This document shows, in pieces, positions 16,799-26,598 of a stretch of 64,000 bases of DNA. Source of the DNA: Inquilinus ginsengisoli_B (lineage in GTDB: Bacteria > Pseudomonadota > Alphaproteobacteria > DSM-16000 > Inquilinaceae); NCBI RefSeq assembly GCF_050434925.1, contig NZ_JBNDJK010000001.1, positions 7,750,001 to 7,814,000 of the forward strand, in the 5' to 3' direction. The notes below the pieces were generated by a model. That model did no database searches. It had not been told where the DNA came from and saw only the letters and a program-made list of their open reading frames with translations. Positions within the stretch are counted from its first letter, which is position 1. Every line of letters begins with the position of its first letter. The translations under genes were made by a program, and so were the position numbers.

Positions 16799-17040
16799 AT
16801 TAATTTACATCCTATGTGGTCATTTTATATTCGGATACCTAACGAATCACTTATTAGCAGATCGGTGCTATTGTAGGCGAGTGGAGATATTTCTGTTCAT
16901 ACGAGCCGTTCTGAGTTTCGAACTGGCCCAAGTGCGGCCAATGGCACCTGTCCAGTGATCGGAATTGCCGCTCTGCGGACACGAGGCGCGTGGCGACTCA
17001 TGGCTGTTCCCTAGGCCCGCAATCCGCCCTTTGCCGCCGT
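16799..17040 (-). promoter_or_regulatory. AT-rich leader of the nuclease/DUF3644 operon
   Basis: This non-coding stretch is visibly AT-richer than the rest of the window. On the minus strand TATAAAAT (16822-16829 on plus) lies about 25 bp before the TTG start and could be a -10 element. AGGA precedes the TTG at about 11 bases. The left-hand part towards 17040 returns to host-like composition, so the foreign segment probably ends near 16960. Confidence 0.3.
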
Positions 17041-17952
17041 TCATCCCCCCGCCGCCGGCAGGTGGAACGCGAGCCCGAGATGGTCGCGGAAGGCGCGCAC
17101 CGCCGGGGTCATCGCCAGGTCGCGCTTCCAGGCCAGGCCGGCATCCATGGTCGGCACCGGCTCGGCCAAAGCGCGCTTCTCGATCCGCTGGCCGTCCAGC
17201 GACCAGGGCCGGTAGACCATGTCGGACAGGATCGTCACCCCCATCCCGGCCGCGACCATCGAGCGGACCGCCTCGACCGAGGAGGTCTGGAACATGATGG
17301 TCGGCTGGTGCGGCGTGCGCTCCCAGTAGCGCTTGGCGGTGAAGGCGGCCTCGTCCACCGTCAGCATGATGTAGGGCTCGCGCGCGACGTCGGCGAGCGA
17401 CACGCGCTCCGCCTTCTGCAGCGGGTGGTCGACCGGCAGCCAGAGATGGCGGGCGGAACGGAACAGCGTCTCCGCCGCGATCTGGTCGGTGTTCTCCAGA
17501 TTCGAGGTCAGCATCACCGCGAGGTCGAGCTCGTCGCGCACCAGCCCGTCCTCGATCGCTGTGCGGTGGGCCTCGCGCAGTTCCACCGTCACCTGCGGAT
17601 AGGCGCGGCGGAAGCGGGCCAGGTAGGGCGGCAGGAAATAGCCCGCCACGGTGTAGGTGACGCCGACCCGCACCCGGCCCTCGACCGGCGCGGCGTCGCC
17701 GGAGACACGCATCGCCTCGGCCACCGCCGCCGCGATCGCCCGGGCCTGCGGCAGGAAGCGCCCGCCCTCATGGGTCAGCGACACGCCGCTGGCGTGGCGG
17801 AACAGCAACCGGGTGCCGAGCAGGTCCTCGAGCTGGCGGATCGCCGCCGTGACCGCCGATTGGGAGACGTTCAGCTCCACCGCTGCCTGGCTGATCTGGC
17901 CGAGCTCCGCCGCGGCGATGAAGTAGCGGACTTGCCTAAACGAGAAACTCAC
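17041..17952 (-). CDS. LysR family transcriptional regulator
   Basis: 303 aa, GTG start. The N-terminal winged HTH (FIAAAELGQISQAAVELNVS, QSAVTAAIRQLEDLLGTRLL) is followed by the LysR substrate-binding domain (from about res 95), which is of ordinary family length. It is divergent from the pxpA-biotin carboxylase operon with a 367-bp shared intergenic region that contains a direct repeat fitting LysR binding. It is therefore the likely regulator of 5-oxoproline or related metabolism. Confidence 0.9.
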   Translation of the reverse strand: MSFSFRQVRYFIAAAELGQISQAAVELNVSQSAVTAAIRQLEDLLGTRLLFRHASGVSLTHEGGRFLPQARAIAAAVAEAMRVSGDAAPVEGRVRVGVTYTVAGYFLPPYLARFRRAYPQVTVELREAHRTAIEDGLVRDELDLAVMLTSNLENTDQIAAETLFRSARHLWLPVDHPLQKAERVSLADVAREPYIMLTVDEAAFTAKRYWERTPHQPTIMFQTSSVEAVRSMVAAGMGVTILSDMVYRPWSLDGQRIEKRALAEPVPTMDAGLAWKRDLAMTPAVRAFRDHLGLAFHLPAAGG

Positions 17953-18319
17953 GAGAGACCGCCCGATAATGCTACTGGCGCGGCCGTCTGATGGCGTTTT
18001 CTCCGCTTCCGGTGCTCACGGACTTTAACGTCCGCTGCGCGCCGGTTCTCGAAACCACCACCAGCCGACTCACGCCAGCGCATTCTCAAGCGATCTCTCC
18101 ACAGCCATAAGTCGAGTGATATCGGAAAATCAGATATCGGTCTGAAGAAGATACTATTTCACAGGGGCGCGGCGCAGAGCAATGATAGGCCAGCAACCGG
18201 CCCGGACCCGAACGGCATCGCCCTTCGGCCAAGCGGCCGGATCCAGACAGAGAGGCCTCGATGCGCGGTCCGCGCCACCGCACCGGCGTGCCCTTAGGCG
18301 GTTTGAAAGGCCCTGACGC
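17953..18319. promoter_or_regulatory. Divergent promoter region with GATATCGG repeats
   Basis: The 367-bp gap between lysR and pxpA. GATATCGG occurs at 18118-18125 and 18133-18140 in direct orientation with a 15-bp period (GATATCGGAAAATCAGATATC). It is AT-rich against a GC-rich background and contains a T-N11-A LysR-type core. A-T tracts follow (AAGAAGATACTATTTCAC, 18145-18162), where a promoter for pxpA could lie. No ORF with coding character was seen in the rest. Confidence 0.5.
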
Positions 18320-19048
18320 ATGACCGAGATCAACTGCGACATGGGCGAGGGCTTCGGCCTGTACCGGATGGGAGACGACGACGCGCTGATGCCGCTGATC
18401 TCGGTCGCCAATGTCGCCTGCGGCTTCCATGCCTCGGACTTCAACCACATGCGCCGCACGGTGCAACTGGCCAGCAAGCATGGGGTGCGGGTCGGCGCCC
18501 ATCCGTCGCTGCCGGACCTGCAGGGCTTCGGCCGGCGCGAGATGAAGATCGGCCGCGACGAGCTGGCCAACTGCATCATCTACCAGATCGGCGCGCTGAA
18601 GGGCTTTCTGGATGCCGAGGGCATGCGGCTGAACCACATCAAGCCGCATGGCGCGCTGTACGGCATGGCGGCGCAGCAGGAGCCGATCGCGCATGCGATC
18701 TGCGATGCCGCCGACGTGTTCCGGGTGCCGATCCTGGGCATGGCCGGGACGCTGCACGAGACGGTGTATCAGAGCCGCGGCCACCGCATGGTGTCGGAGT
18801 TCTATGCCGATCTCGACTACGGCGACGACGGGTACCTGGTGATCGTGCGGTCGCGCGGCGCCATCGACCCGAAGCGCGCGGCGGAGCGGTCGCTGCGGGC
18901 GCTGACCGAGGGCAAGGTGGCGTCGCAGGGCGGCAAGGACATCGCGGTGACGCCGGATTCGATCTGCATCCATTCCGACACGCCGAACGCGGTCGAGGTG
19001 GCGCGCGCCGTGCGCGACGCCATCGGCCCGTTTCTGCGCGCAGCGTGA
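18320..19048 (+). CDS. pxpA: 5-oxoprolinase subunit PxpA (LamB/YcsF family)
   Basis: 242 aa, full length. Signature segments are DMGEGFGLYRMGDD at the N-terminus, ANVACGFHASDF, GAHPSLPD and IKPHGALYG. With PxpB and PxpC the family cleaves 5-oxoproline to glutamate using ATP in the cytosol. It is first gene of a five-gene plus-strand group in which a biotin carboxylase separates pxpA from pxpBC. Confidence 0.92.
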   Translation: MTEINCDMGEGFGLYRMGDDDALMPLISVANVACGFHASDFNHMRRTVQLASKHGVRVGAHPSLPDLQGFGRREMKIGRDELANCIIYQIGALKGFLDAEGMRLNHIKPHGALYGMAAQQEPIAHAICDAADVFRVPILGMAGTLHETVYQSRGHRMVSEFYADLDYGDDGYLVIVRSRGAIDPKRAAERSLRALTEGKVASQGGKDIAVTPDSICIHSDTPNAVEVARAVRDAIGPFLRAA

Positions 19049-19058
19049 GGGCGGGACG

Positions 19059-20417
<1,359 letters not shown>

Positions 20418-20441
20418 GCCAGGGCAGGCAGGGAGACAGGG

Positions 20442-21311
20442 ATGATCTACGAGACGCCGGCATTCCGGCCCGGGGGCGACCGGTACATGCTGATCGAGTT
20501 CGGCAACGAGATGAATCTCGAGCTGAACTTCATGGCCCAGGGCCTGGCCACCGCCATCGCCGAGCAGAAGACCAAGGGCGTGATCGAGACCGCGCCCTGC
20601 TTCGCCTCGATGCTGATCCATTACGAGCCGGACGAGATCTCCTATGCCGACCTGTCGCGCGAGCTGGAGCGGCTGATCGCCGCCCTGGGCCCGTCCGACG
20701 ATATCGAGCTGGAGAGCAGGATCTTCTATTTCCCGACGGTCTATCTCGACCCCTGGACCCGGGAGTGCGTGCAGGACTACATCGCCAAGATCGCGCCGAA
20801 GCAGACCGACCCGGAATTCGTGGCCGAGCTGAACGGGCTGTCGGATGTGGCCCAGTTCGTCCGGGTCCATTCCGGCACCGAATACTGGGTGGCGTCGCTG
20901 GGCTTCTGGCCCGGGCTGCCCTTCATGATGGCGCTGGACCCGCGCTGCAAGCTGACCGCGCCGAAATACAACCCGCCACGGACCTGGACGCCGAAGGGCA
21001 CGGTCGGGATGGGCGGCGCCTCGACCGCGATCTACCCGGAGCACCTGCCCGGCGGCTACCAGATCTTCGGCCGCATCCCGGTGCCGATCTGGGACCCGGA
21101 GAAGCGCTTCGACGTGTTCACGGACTCGATCTGCCTGTTCCGCCCCGGCGACCGGGTGAAGTTCGTGCCCTGCACGGTCGAGGAGTTCGAGGAGGCCGAG
21201 CGGCGCGTCGCCGACGGCAGCTACGTCTACAACGTCGTGGAATACCAGAAATTCTCCGTGCGCCAGTACAAGCGCTGGGTCGGGTCGCTCGACCTGGCCC
21301 GCCGGTTCTGA
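20442..21311 (+). CDS. pxpB: 5-oxoprolinase subunit B (KipI/AHS1 family)
   Basis: 289 aa KipI/allophanate-hydrolase-subunit-1 type: FGNEMNLELNFMAQGL near the N-terminus, YEPDEISYADL, and the hallmark HSGTEYWVASLGFWPGLPFM. It is longer at the N-terminus and C-terminus than the usual ~220-aa KipI, more like the AHS1 domain of urea carboxylase-type systems. It is followed 10 bp later by the subunit C gene. Confidence 0.85.
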   Translation: MIYETPAFRPGGDRYMLIEFGNEMNLELNFMAQGLATAIAEQKTKGVIETAPCFASMLIHYEPDEISYADLSRELERLIAALGPSDDIELESRIFYFPTVYLDPWTRECVQDYIAKIAPKQTDPEFVAELNGLSDVAQFVRVHSGTEYWVASLGFWPGLPFMMALDPRCKLTAPKYNPPRTWTPKGTVGMGGASTAIYPEHLPGGYQIFGRIPVPIWDPEKRFDVFTDSICLFRPGDRVKFVPCTVEEFEEAERRVADGSYVYNVVEYQKFSVRQYKRWVGSLDLARRF

Positions 21312-21321
21312 GGAGGCCCGC

Positions 21322-22296
21322 ATGCTCGAGGTGATCAAGCCGGGGCTCGAGACCTCGGTGCAGGACTGGCCGGGCCGGATCGGCTTCTGGAACCAGGGCT
21401 TCCCGCCCTCCGGGCCGATGGATTCCTGGTCCTTCCGCCTGGCCAATGTGCTGGTCGGCAACGCGCCCGGCGCGGCCGGCCTCGAATGCCAGTTCCTGGG
21501 CCCGACGCTGAAGTTCCAGCGCGACGGCGTGATCGCCGTGACCGGCGCCGACATGCAGGCGGCGCTGGACGGCGAGCCCCTGCCGATGTGGCAGTCGGTG
21601 GCGGTCAAGGCCGGCCAGACCCTGGCCATGGCCTTCGCCCGCACCGGGGCGCGGACCTACATCGCGGTTGCCGGCGGGATCGAGACGGAGCCCTGGCTGG
21701 GCGCCCGCGCCACCTTCCACAAGGCCGGGGTCGGCGGCATGAACGGCCGGGCGATCAAGGAGGGCCAGTCGGTGCCGGTGGCGGACGCTGCCGGCAAGCC
21801 CGGACGCCGGGTGAAGGCCGAGGCGCGGCCGGACTTCGCCAAGGCGAAGCGCTGGACCGTCGAGGTGGTGGCCGGGCCGAACGACGACTGGATCGACGCC
21901 GCCGGGCATGAGCGCTTCCTGTCGGCCGACTGGAAGCTCTCGGCCAAATCCGACCGCACCGGCTTCCGCCTGGACGGGCCGCAATGGAGCTTCACCGACA
22001 AGGCGACGGACAAGGCGCCGGAGCACGGGTCGCTGCCGTCCAACATCATCGACCAGGGCTATCCGCTGGGCGCCATCAACCTGGCCGGGCAGACGCCGAT
22101 CATCCTGGTCAATGACGGCCCGTCGATGGGCGGCTTCATCAACCCCTACACCGTGCCGCAGGCCGCGTTCTGGAAGCTGGGCCAGTCGCGGCCGGGCGAG
22201 ATCTACAACTTCAAGGCGGTCTCGGTCGACGAGGCCCAGGCCATGGCCCGCCGGCTGCGCGAGCTGTGCACTGAGGCATCGATCGAGACCGCGTAG
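21322..22296 (+). CDS. pxpC: 5-oxoprolinase subunit C / biotin-dependent carboxyltransferase family (AHS2)
   Basis: 324 aa AHS2/KipA-type: N-terminal LEVIKPGLETSVQDWPGR and GFWNQGFPPSGPMDSWS, then VTGADMQAALDG, YIAVAGGIETEPWLGARAT and NPYTVPQAAFWKLGQ. It is the partner of PxpB. An alternative reading is the carboxyltransferase half of a biotin-dependent carboxylase using the upstream biotin carboxylase and downstream BCCP. Confidence 0.88.
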   Translation: MLEVIKPGLETSVQDWPGRIGFWNQGFPPSGPMDSWSFRLANVLVGNAPGAAGLECQFLGPTLKFQRDGVIAVTGADMQAALDGEPLPMWQSVAVKAGQTLAMAFARTGARTYIAVAGGIETEPWLGARATFHKAGVGGMNGRAIKEGQSVPVADAAGKPGRRVKAEARPDFAKAKRWTVEVVAGPNDDWIDAAGHERFLSADWKLSAKSDRTGFRLDGPQWSFTDKATDKAPEHGSLPSNIIDQGYPLGAINLAGQTPIILVNDGPSMGGFINPYTVPQAAFWKLGQSRPGEIYNFKAVSVDEAQAMARRLRELCTEASIETA

Positions 22297-22339
22297 GCGG
22301 GCAAGCGGCTGGGACCCGTCCCGGCTGCTGCACTTTTCC

Positions 22340-22429
22340 TGTCATTGCCGGGCTTGACCCGGCAATCCAGGGCGGCCCGAGCAGTTCTTCGTGGCCCCTG
22401 GATCACCGGGTCAAGCCCGGTGATGACAC
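22340..22429. repeat. REP-like palindromic intergenic element, copy 2
   Basis: It opens GTCATTGCCGGGCTTGACCC and closes with the inverted GGGTCAAGCCCGGTGATGAC, forming a long imperfect stem. Its first ~30 bases match copy 1 at 8074. It sits between pxpC and the BCCP gene, so it may set relative expression within the operon or mark its end. Confidence 0.75.
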
Positions 22430-22460
22430 CCAGAGAACACATCTGACGACAGGGAAGACC

Positions 22461-22679
22461 ATGGCGACCGAAGTGAAGACCCAGACCGCGGGCAATATGT
22501 GGAAGGTGCTGGTCAAGCCCGGCGACGCGGTGGCGGCCGGCGACACGCTGTTCATCATGGAGGTGATGAAGATGGAGGTGCCGCACGAGGCGCCGGTGGC
22601 CGGCACCGTCGCCTCCGTCCATGTCGAGGAAGGCGCCGAGGGGCTGGATGCCGACCAGACGGTGGTGGTGATCGGCTGA
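22461..22679 (+). CDS. Biotin carboxyl carrier protein (single biotinyl domain)
   Basis: 72 aa, only the biotinyl/lipoyl-attachment domain. The biotinylation motif EVMKME is central (Lys in VMKM), followed by the VAGTVASVHVEEGAEG hairpin. Such minimal carriers serve stand-alone biotin carboxylases; here the partner is at 19059 in the same group. A REP-like element separates it from pxpC. Confidence 0.9.
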   Translation: MATEVKTQTAGNMWKVLVKPGDAVAAGDTLFIMEVMKMEVPHEAPVAGTVASVHVEEGAEGLDADQTVVVIG

Positions 22680-22743
22680 CCGGGCCGAACCGGGATGGCG
22701 TTGGGCGTGTTGACTGGTGGAACGCACCGCAAGGGAGCCCACC

Positions 22744-22947
22744 ATGGATCCGCTCGTGATCTTGAAGCGCAGCCGGCCCGGCGACCGGCTGGAGGTGACG
22801 AACTCCAACGGCGACACGGACGACATCGTCGTCGCCCAGGTCGATCTGGAGAAGCAGCAGATCATCCCGGAGCAGGGCAACGCCATCGCCTTCGGCGATG
22901 TCGGCGATGTCGTCAACCACAGCGAGAAGCGGCGCCGGGCGGAGTGA
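22744..22947 (+). CDS. Hypothetical small protein
   Basis: 67 aa, unrecognised. An N-terminal segment MDPLVILKRSRPGDRLEV is followed by predicted strands (DDIVVAQVDLEKQQIIP) and a basic tail (SEKRRRAE). GGGAGCCCACC precedes the ATG. An upstream in-frame start at 22717 is possible. It is convergent with the XRE regulator and 65 bp after the BCCP gene. A real but unassigned gene is likely, given host-like codon use. Confidence 0.55.
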   Translation: MDPLVILKRSRPGDRLEVTNSNGDTDDIVVAQVDLEKQQIIPEQGNAIAFGDVGDVVNHSEKRRRAE

Positions 22948-22960
22948 CGGCGCGGCAGGC

Positions 22961-23581
22961 TCAGAAGCTGGGCGGGGTGATCGCCCAGATCACCTGGGTG
23001 ATGCCGGGGCCCGGGTTGCGGTAGCGGTGCGGCCGGGTGCTGGCCAGGGCGAAGCTGTCGCCGGCGCCGAGCACGTAGAGCTTCTCGTCGATCCACAGCT
23101 CCAGCGCGCCGGACAGGATGAAGGCCGCCTCCTCGCCCTCATGGGTGTAGCTGTCCGGACTGCCGGCGCCGGGCTGGATGGTGCACAGGAGCAGCTCGAG
23201 CTTGCCCTCGAGGTTGGGCACCAGGAGCTCGTCGGTCAGGCCGAGCCCGCCCATGTCGAGCACCTTGCGCCGCCCGGCGCGGACCACGACCCGGTCCTCG
23301 TCCTCGCGCGGCGTCGGATCGCGGAAGAACCAGCCGATGGTCACGCCCATGGCGCTGCTGATCAGCTGCAGCTGGCGGATCGTCGGCGTCGACAGCCCGC
23401 GTTCGACCTGCGACAGGTGGCCGACCGACAGGCCGGTGGTGGCCGCCAGCCTGGTCAGGGTCAGGCCGCGCTGCTGCCGCAGCTCGCGGATCTGCGGCCC
23501 GATCGTGTCGACCGGGTCGCCGGAGGCCGGATCGGAGTCCGCCACCCTCAGCTCCGGATCGCTGTTCTCGCCTTCGGTCAT
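22961..23581 (-). CDS. XRE-family regulator with C-terminal cupin domain
   Basis: 206 aa. HTH_3 domain at about residues 30-85 (IRELRQQRGLTLTRLAATTG, LSVGHLSQVERGLSTPTIRQ), then a cupin_2 domain with YTHEGEEAAFILSGALEL. Proteins of this layout repress uptake or catabolism of polyamines, amines and similar compounds. The start is the ATG at 23581; the longer open frame upstream runs through a repeat. It lies downstream of a polyamine-type ABC operon, whose promoter region holds two TTTCA-N6-TGAAA sites, possible targets. Confidence 0.88.
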   Translation of the reverse strand: MTEGENSDPELRVADSDPASGDPVDTIGPQIRELRQQRGLTLTRLAATTGLSVGHLSQVERGLSTPTIRQLQLISSAMGVTIGWFFRDPTPREDEDRVVVRAGRRKVLDMGGLGLTDELLVPNLEGKLELLLCTIQPGAGSPDSYTHEGEEAAFILSGALELWIDEKLYVLGAGDSFALASTRPHRYRNPGPGITQVIWAITPPSF

Positions 23582-23623
23582 GGCCCCACCTTTGCCCCTG
23601 CCGCCCAGCTGAAGCAGAACGAG

Positions 23624-23790
23624 TCCCCCCTCCCCTCGCGGGAGGGGGCTAGGGGGAGGGGGTTTTCTCGGCTCGACCCGGCCTGGACTGTCGCAAACCG
23701 ATACGGCTGGCAAGTCCGGTCCTCTGCGCATTCGCGCGCGGACGCGCGCAGACCCCTCCCCCTGCCCCCCTCCCGCAAGGGGAGGGGGGA
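23624..23790. repeat. G/C-tract intergenic repeat, copy A
   Basis: About 165 bp flanked by CCCTCCCC...GGGAGGGGG tracts in inverted arrangement. The core reads CTCGGCTCGACCCGGCC, GGACTGTCGCAAACCG and GCGCGCGGACGCGCGCAG. It recurs at 59247-59418 in the same orientation with the core largely conserved. The G-tracts can form stems. It lies between the XRE-cupin gene and the FAD oxidoreductase gene. Confidence 0.75.
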
Positions 23791-23843
23791 CTTAAATGAG
23801 AGGAGCCGCCTGTTGCTTTCGTCGGCCAATATCCGTCTCCGCC

Positions 23844-25487
23844 TCACGCCCGGAGGGCCTTGACGTCGCGCAGGATCTCGCGCGCGGCGTTGTGGCCCGG
23901 GATGCCGGAGACGCCGCCGCCCGGATGCATCGACGAGCCGCAGATGTAAAGCCCGCGAAACGGCGTGCGGTAATCGGCATAGCCGGAGACCGGGCGCTGG
24001 AAGAACAGCTGGTCGGTCGACAGCTCGCCATGGAAGATGTGGCCCTGCGGCAGGGCGACGATGCGCTCGATGTCCGGCGCCACCAGCAGCTGGGCCTCGA
24101 TCACATCGTTGGAGAAGCCGGGCGCGTATTCCTCGATCGTGTCGAACACGGTCTTGCGGAAATTCTCCTTCTCCGTCGCCCAGTCGCCGCCCTTCAGCGT
24201 GTAGGGGGCGTGGCCGCCGAACAGGTTGACGACATGCTTGCCGGGCGGCGCCAGGCTGTCGTCGACGATGGTCGGCACCACCGGGGTCAGGAACGGGCGG
24301 CTGGAATACCAGCCGTATTTCGCATCGTCATAGGCGCGCTCGAGATAGTCGATGTCGGGCGCGACGTGCATGTAGGTCGGGTAGCTGAAATTGCCCAGCG
24401 CGCCGTCGGCCCTGACCTTGTCGAGGATGCGGTATTGCGGCGGCCGCTCGCAGGCGATGTTCATCTTGAAGGCGGTGGAGAAGCTGCGGTAGCCGCGGAT
24501 CTCGCGCAGCACCTCGGCCGGCAGATGCGCCTCGCCGATCATGTCGAGATACAGCGTCTTGGCGCTGGCGTTGGAGACGATGATCCGGGCCGAATAGGTG
24601 TCGCCCTTGGTCGTCGTCACCGCGGTGGCGCGGTCGCCGGTCAGCCGCACCTCCTTGATCTCGGCCTCGGTGACGTGGTCGACGCCGATGGTCCGGCCGT
24701 AGGAGGCCAGCGCCTGGGTGATCGCGCCCATGCCGCCCTTGATGAAGCCCCAGCCGCCCGCACCCTCATGCTCGCCCATGATGTGGTGCATGATGACGTA
24801 GGCCGATCCCGGGGTCTTCGGCCCGGCGAAGGTGCCGATCGAGGCGTAATAGGCCAGGACCGCCATCACCCGGTCGTCCTCGAACCATTCGCGCAGGAAG
24901 TCGTAGGCGCTCATGCTCAGCATGTCGGCGACGCGATACATCTTGCGGCCGATCTTGCGGTGCCGCCACAGCAGGGACGCGCCGTCGCGGAAGCCGCGCC
25001 AGTCGCGCCGCGCCGGGTCGACCGGCGTCTCCCACAGCAGCTTGCGCACGATCTGCGCCGCCTCCTGCAGGTAGCGGTCGAATTCGGGATAGATCGCGGC
25101 GTCCTTCTTGGAGAACTTGGCAAAGCTGGCCTGGGTCTTGGCCATGTCGTCGGAGAAGACGATGTAGTCGTCGTTCGACACCGGCGAGACCATGTCCGAG
25201 CAGGGCAGCACTTCCAGCCCATGCTGCTTCAGCTCGAAGTCGCGGATGATGCGCGGGTGCAGCAGGCTCATCAGGTAGGAGAAGATCGAGGCGCGGAAGC
25301 CGGGCGCGATCTCCTCCGTCACCGCGGCGCCGCCGAGGACCTTGCGGCGCTCCAGCACCAGCACCTTGAGGCCCGAGCGGGCGAGATAGTTGGCGCAGAC
25401 CAGGCCGTTGTGGCCGGCGCCGATGATGATGGCGTCGTAGCGCTTGGCCGTCGTGCTGCTGCCCTGGGGGATGGCGGTCGTGGTCAT
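23844..25487 (-). CDS. FAD-dependent oxidoreductase, phytoene desaturase/PYROXD2-like
   Basis: 547 aa. An N-terminal dinucleotide motif IIIGAGHNGLVCANYLARSG, then VLERRKVLGGAAVTEE, and a C-terminal FAD-closing segment GLYICGSSMHPGGGVSGIPG, as in the NAD(P)/FAD amine-oxidase/carotenoid-desaturase superfamily. It is cytosolic with no signal. It is the last gene of the minus operon, behind a Rieske oxygenase and an ABC importer, so it probably oxidises the imported compound or its product; carotenoid genes are absent. Confidence 0.88.
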   Translation of the reverse strand: MTTTAIPQGSSTTAKRYDAIIIGAGHNGLVCANYLARSGLKVLVLERRKVLGGAAVTEEIAPGFRASIFSYLMSLLHPRIIRDFELKQHGLEVLPCSDMVSPVSNDDYIVFSDDMAKTQASFAKFSKKDAAIYPEFDRYLQEAAQIVRKLLWETPVDPARRDWRGFRDGASLLWRHRKIGRKMYRVADMLSMSAYDFLREWFEDDRVMAVLAYYASIGTFAGPKTPGSAYVIMHHIMGEHEGAGGWGFIKGGMGAITQALASYGRTIGVDHVTEAEIKEVRLTGDRATAVTTTKGDTYSARIIVSNASAKTLYLDMIGEAHLPAEVLREIRGYRSFSTAFKMNIACERPPQYRILDKVRADGALGNFSYPTYMHVAPDIDYLERAYDDAKYGWYSSRPFLTPVVPTIVDDSLAPPGKHVVNLFGGHAPYTLKGGDWATEKENFRKTVFDTIEEYAPGFSNDVIEAQLLVAPDIERIVALPQGHIFHGELSTDQLFFQRPVSGYADYRTPFRGLYICGSSMHPGGGVSGIPGHNAAREILRDVKALRA

Positions 25488-25517
25488 GGTGCGATCGGTC
25501 TCTCGGCGAAAGGGCGG

Positions 25518-26598
25518 CTATTCGGCGGCGGCGCGGTGGGCCGGGGCGGGATGGTCTGCCATGCCGCGGCGGACCATGTCCTGGAAGGCGTGCACGGCGT
25601 GCTCGTGCTTCGGCGACAGCGGGCCGCGCTGGTAGATGCCGGCGTTCAGGTTGCGCTGCACCCCGGTGATGATGTCGAGGTCCTCGCTGACGATCTGGGC
25701 CGACCATTCGATCGACTGGCGGTTCTCCGCCGCCTTCCCGGGCGACACATCGGTGAAGAAATACCAGTTGATGTGGCGCAGCCGGCCGGCGCCCAGCGGC
25801 TCCAGCGTCGCGATCGAGCTGCCCCAGTCGTACAGGTTCAGCATCAGGAACGGGAAGCGGTAGAAATAGACGCCGCGGGTCAGCCCGCCGTCCCGCTTCG
25901 GCGCGTGCAGGTGGAACATCCCGTCATGCACGTCGATGCGGTAGCGCTCCATGTCCAGCGACGCGCACAGCCCCGGATGCATGGTCCGGCAGTGGTAGCA
26001 TTCGAGATAGTTCTCGCCATAGGTCTTCCAGTCGACCTCGCAGTCGCGGTTCTTCTCGGCGAACCAGTGCTGCTGCTCCAGCGGATAATCGGCGGCGAGA
26101 GCGTCGATCGGGCCCAGCCACTCGCGCAGCCCCTCGCCCTCCGGCGCGATGCGCAGGAAGACCAGACCACGCCACTCCTCGGCGGCGATGCGGTACAGGC
26201 CCCATTCCTCCGGGTCGAAGGCGGGGGCGGAGCCGAAATCGGGCGACCGCTTCAGCTTGCCGTCCAGCGTGTAGCTCCAGCTGTGATAGGGGCAGACCAC
26301 GAGGCGCGGGCACTGCCCCTCCGGCTTGGTCAGCAGCTGGGCGCCGCGGTGGCGGCAGACATTGTGGAAGGCGCGGACCTGCCCGTCCTCGCCCCGGATC
26401 GCGAAGACCGGATAGCCCGCGACCGTGCCGGTGACGTAGTCGCCCGGGTTGCGCAGCCGGGCGGACCAGGTGAACAGCATCCAGTGGCCGGGCGAAGATG
26501 CGCTGGCGCTCCTGCTCGTAGCGCTCCGGGTCGCGGTACCAGGCGGCGGGCAGGGTCCAGGTGAAGCCGTCCGGCGCGGCGGGGCTCGTCATCGTCAT
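25518..26598 (-). pseudogene. Rieske non-haem iron oxygenase alpha subunit, single-base frameshift
   Basis: The ATG at 26598 (ATGA overlap with the permease) opens MTMTSPAAPDGF and reaches QRIFAR, then leaves frame. The next frame resumes at HWMLFTW and runs to 25518. The change is one extra C at 26486-26487 (CGGCCACTGG for CGGCACTGG). Corrected length is about 359 aa: Rieske ligands CRHRG (C81, H83) and CPYHSW (C102, H105), then the mononuclear iron site ENYLECYHC...HPGL. It resembles choline/betaine-type or aromatic oxygenases. The unshifted piece from 26480 encodes 320 aa without the true N-terminus. Confidence 0.8.

Noticed and set aside
16533..16958. 141-codon plus-strand frame in the AT-rich islet
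   Set aside because: Overlaps the nuclease-like gene antisense, has no motif, and the nuclease frame shows a coherent PD-(D/E)XK pattern.
23624..23790. CRISPR-like repeat
   Set aside because: Only one unit per locus, with no regularly spaced repeats or spacers; it is a dispersed palindromic element.
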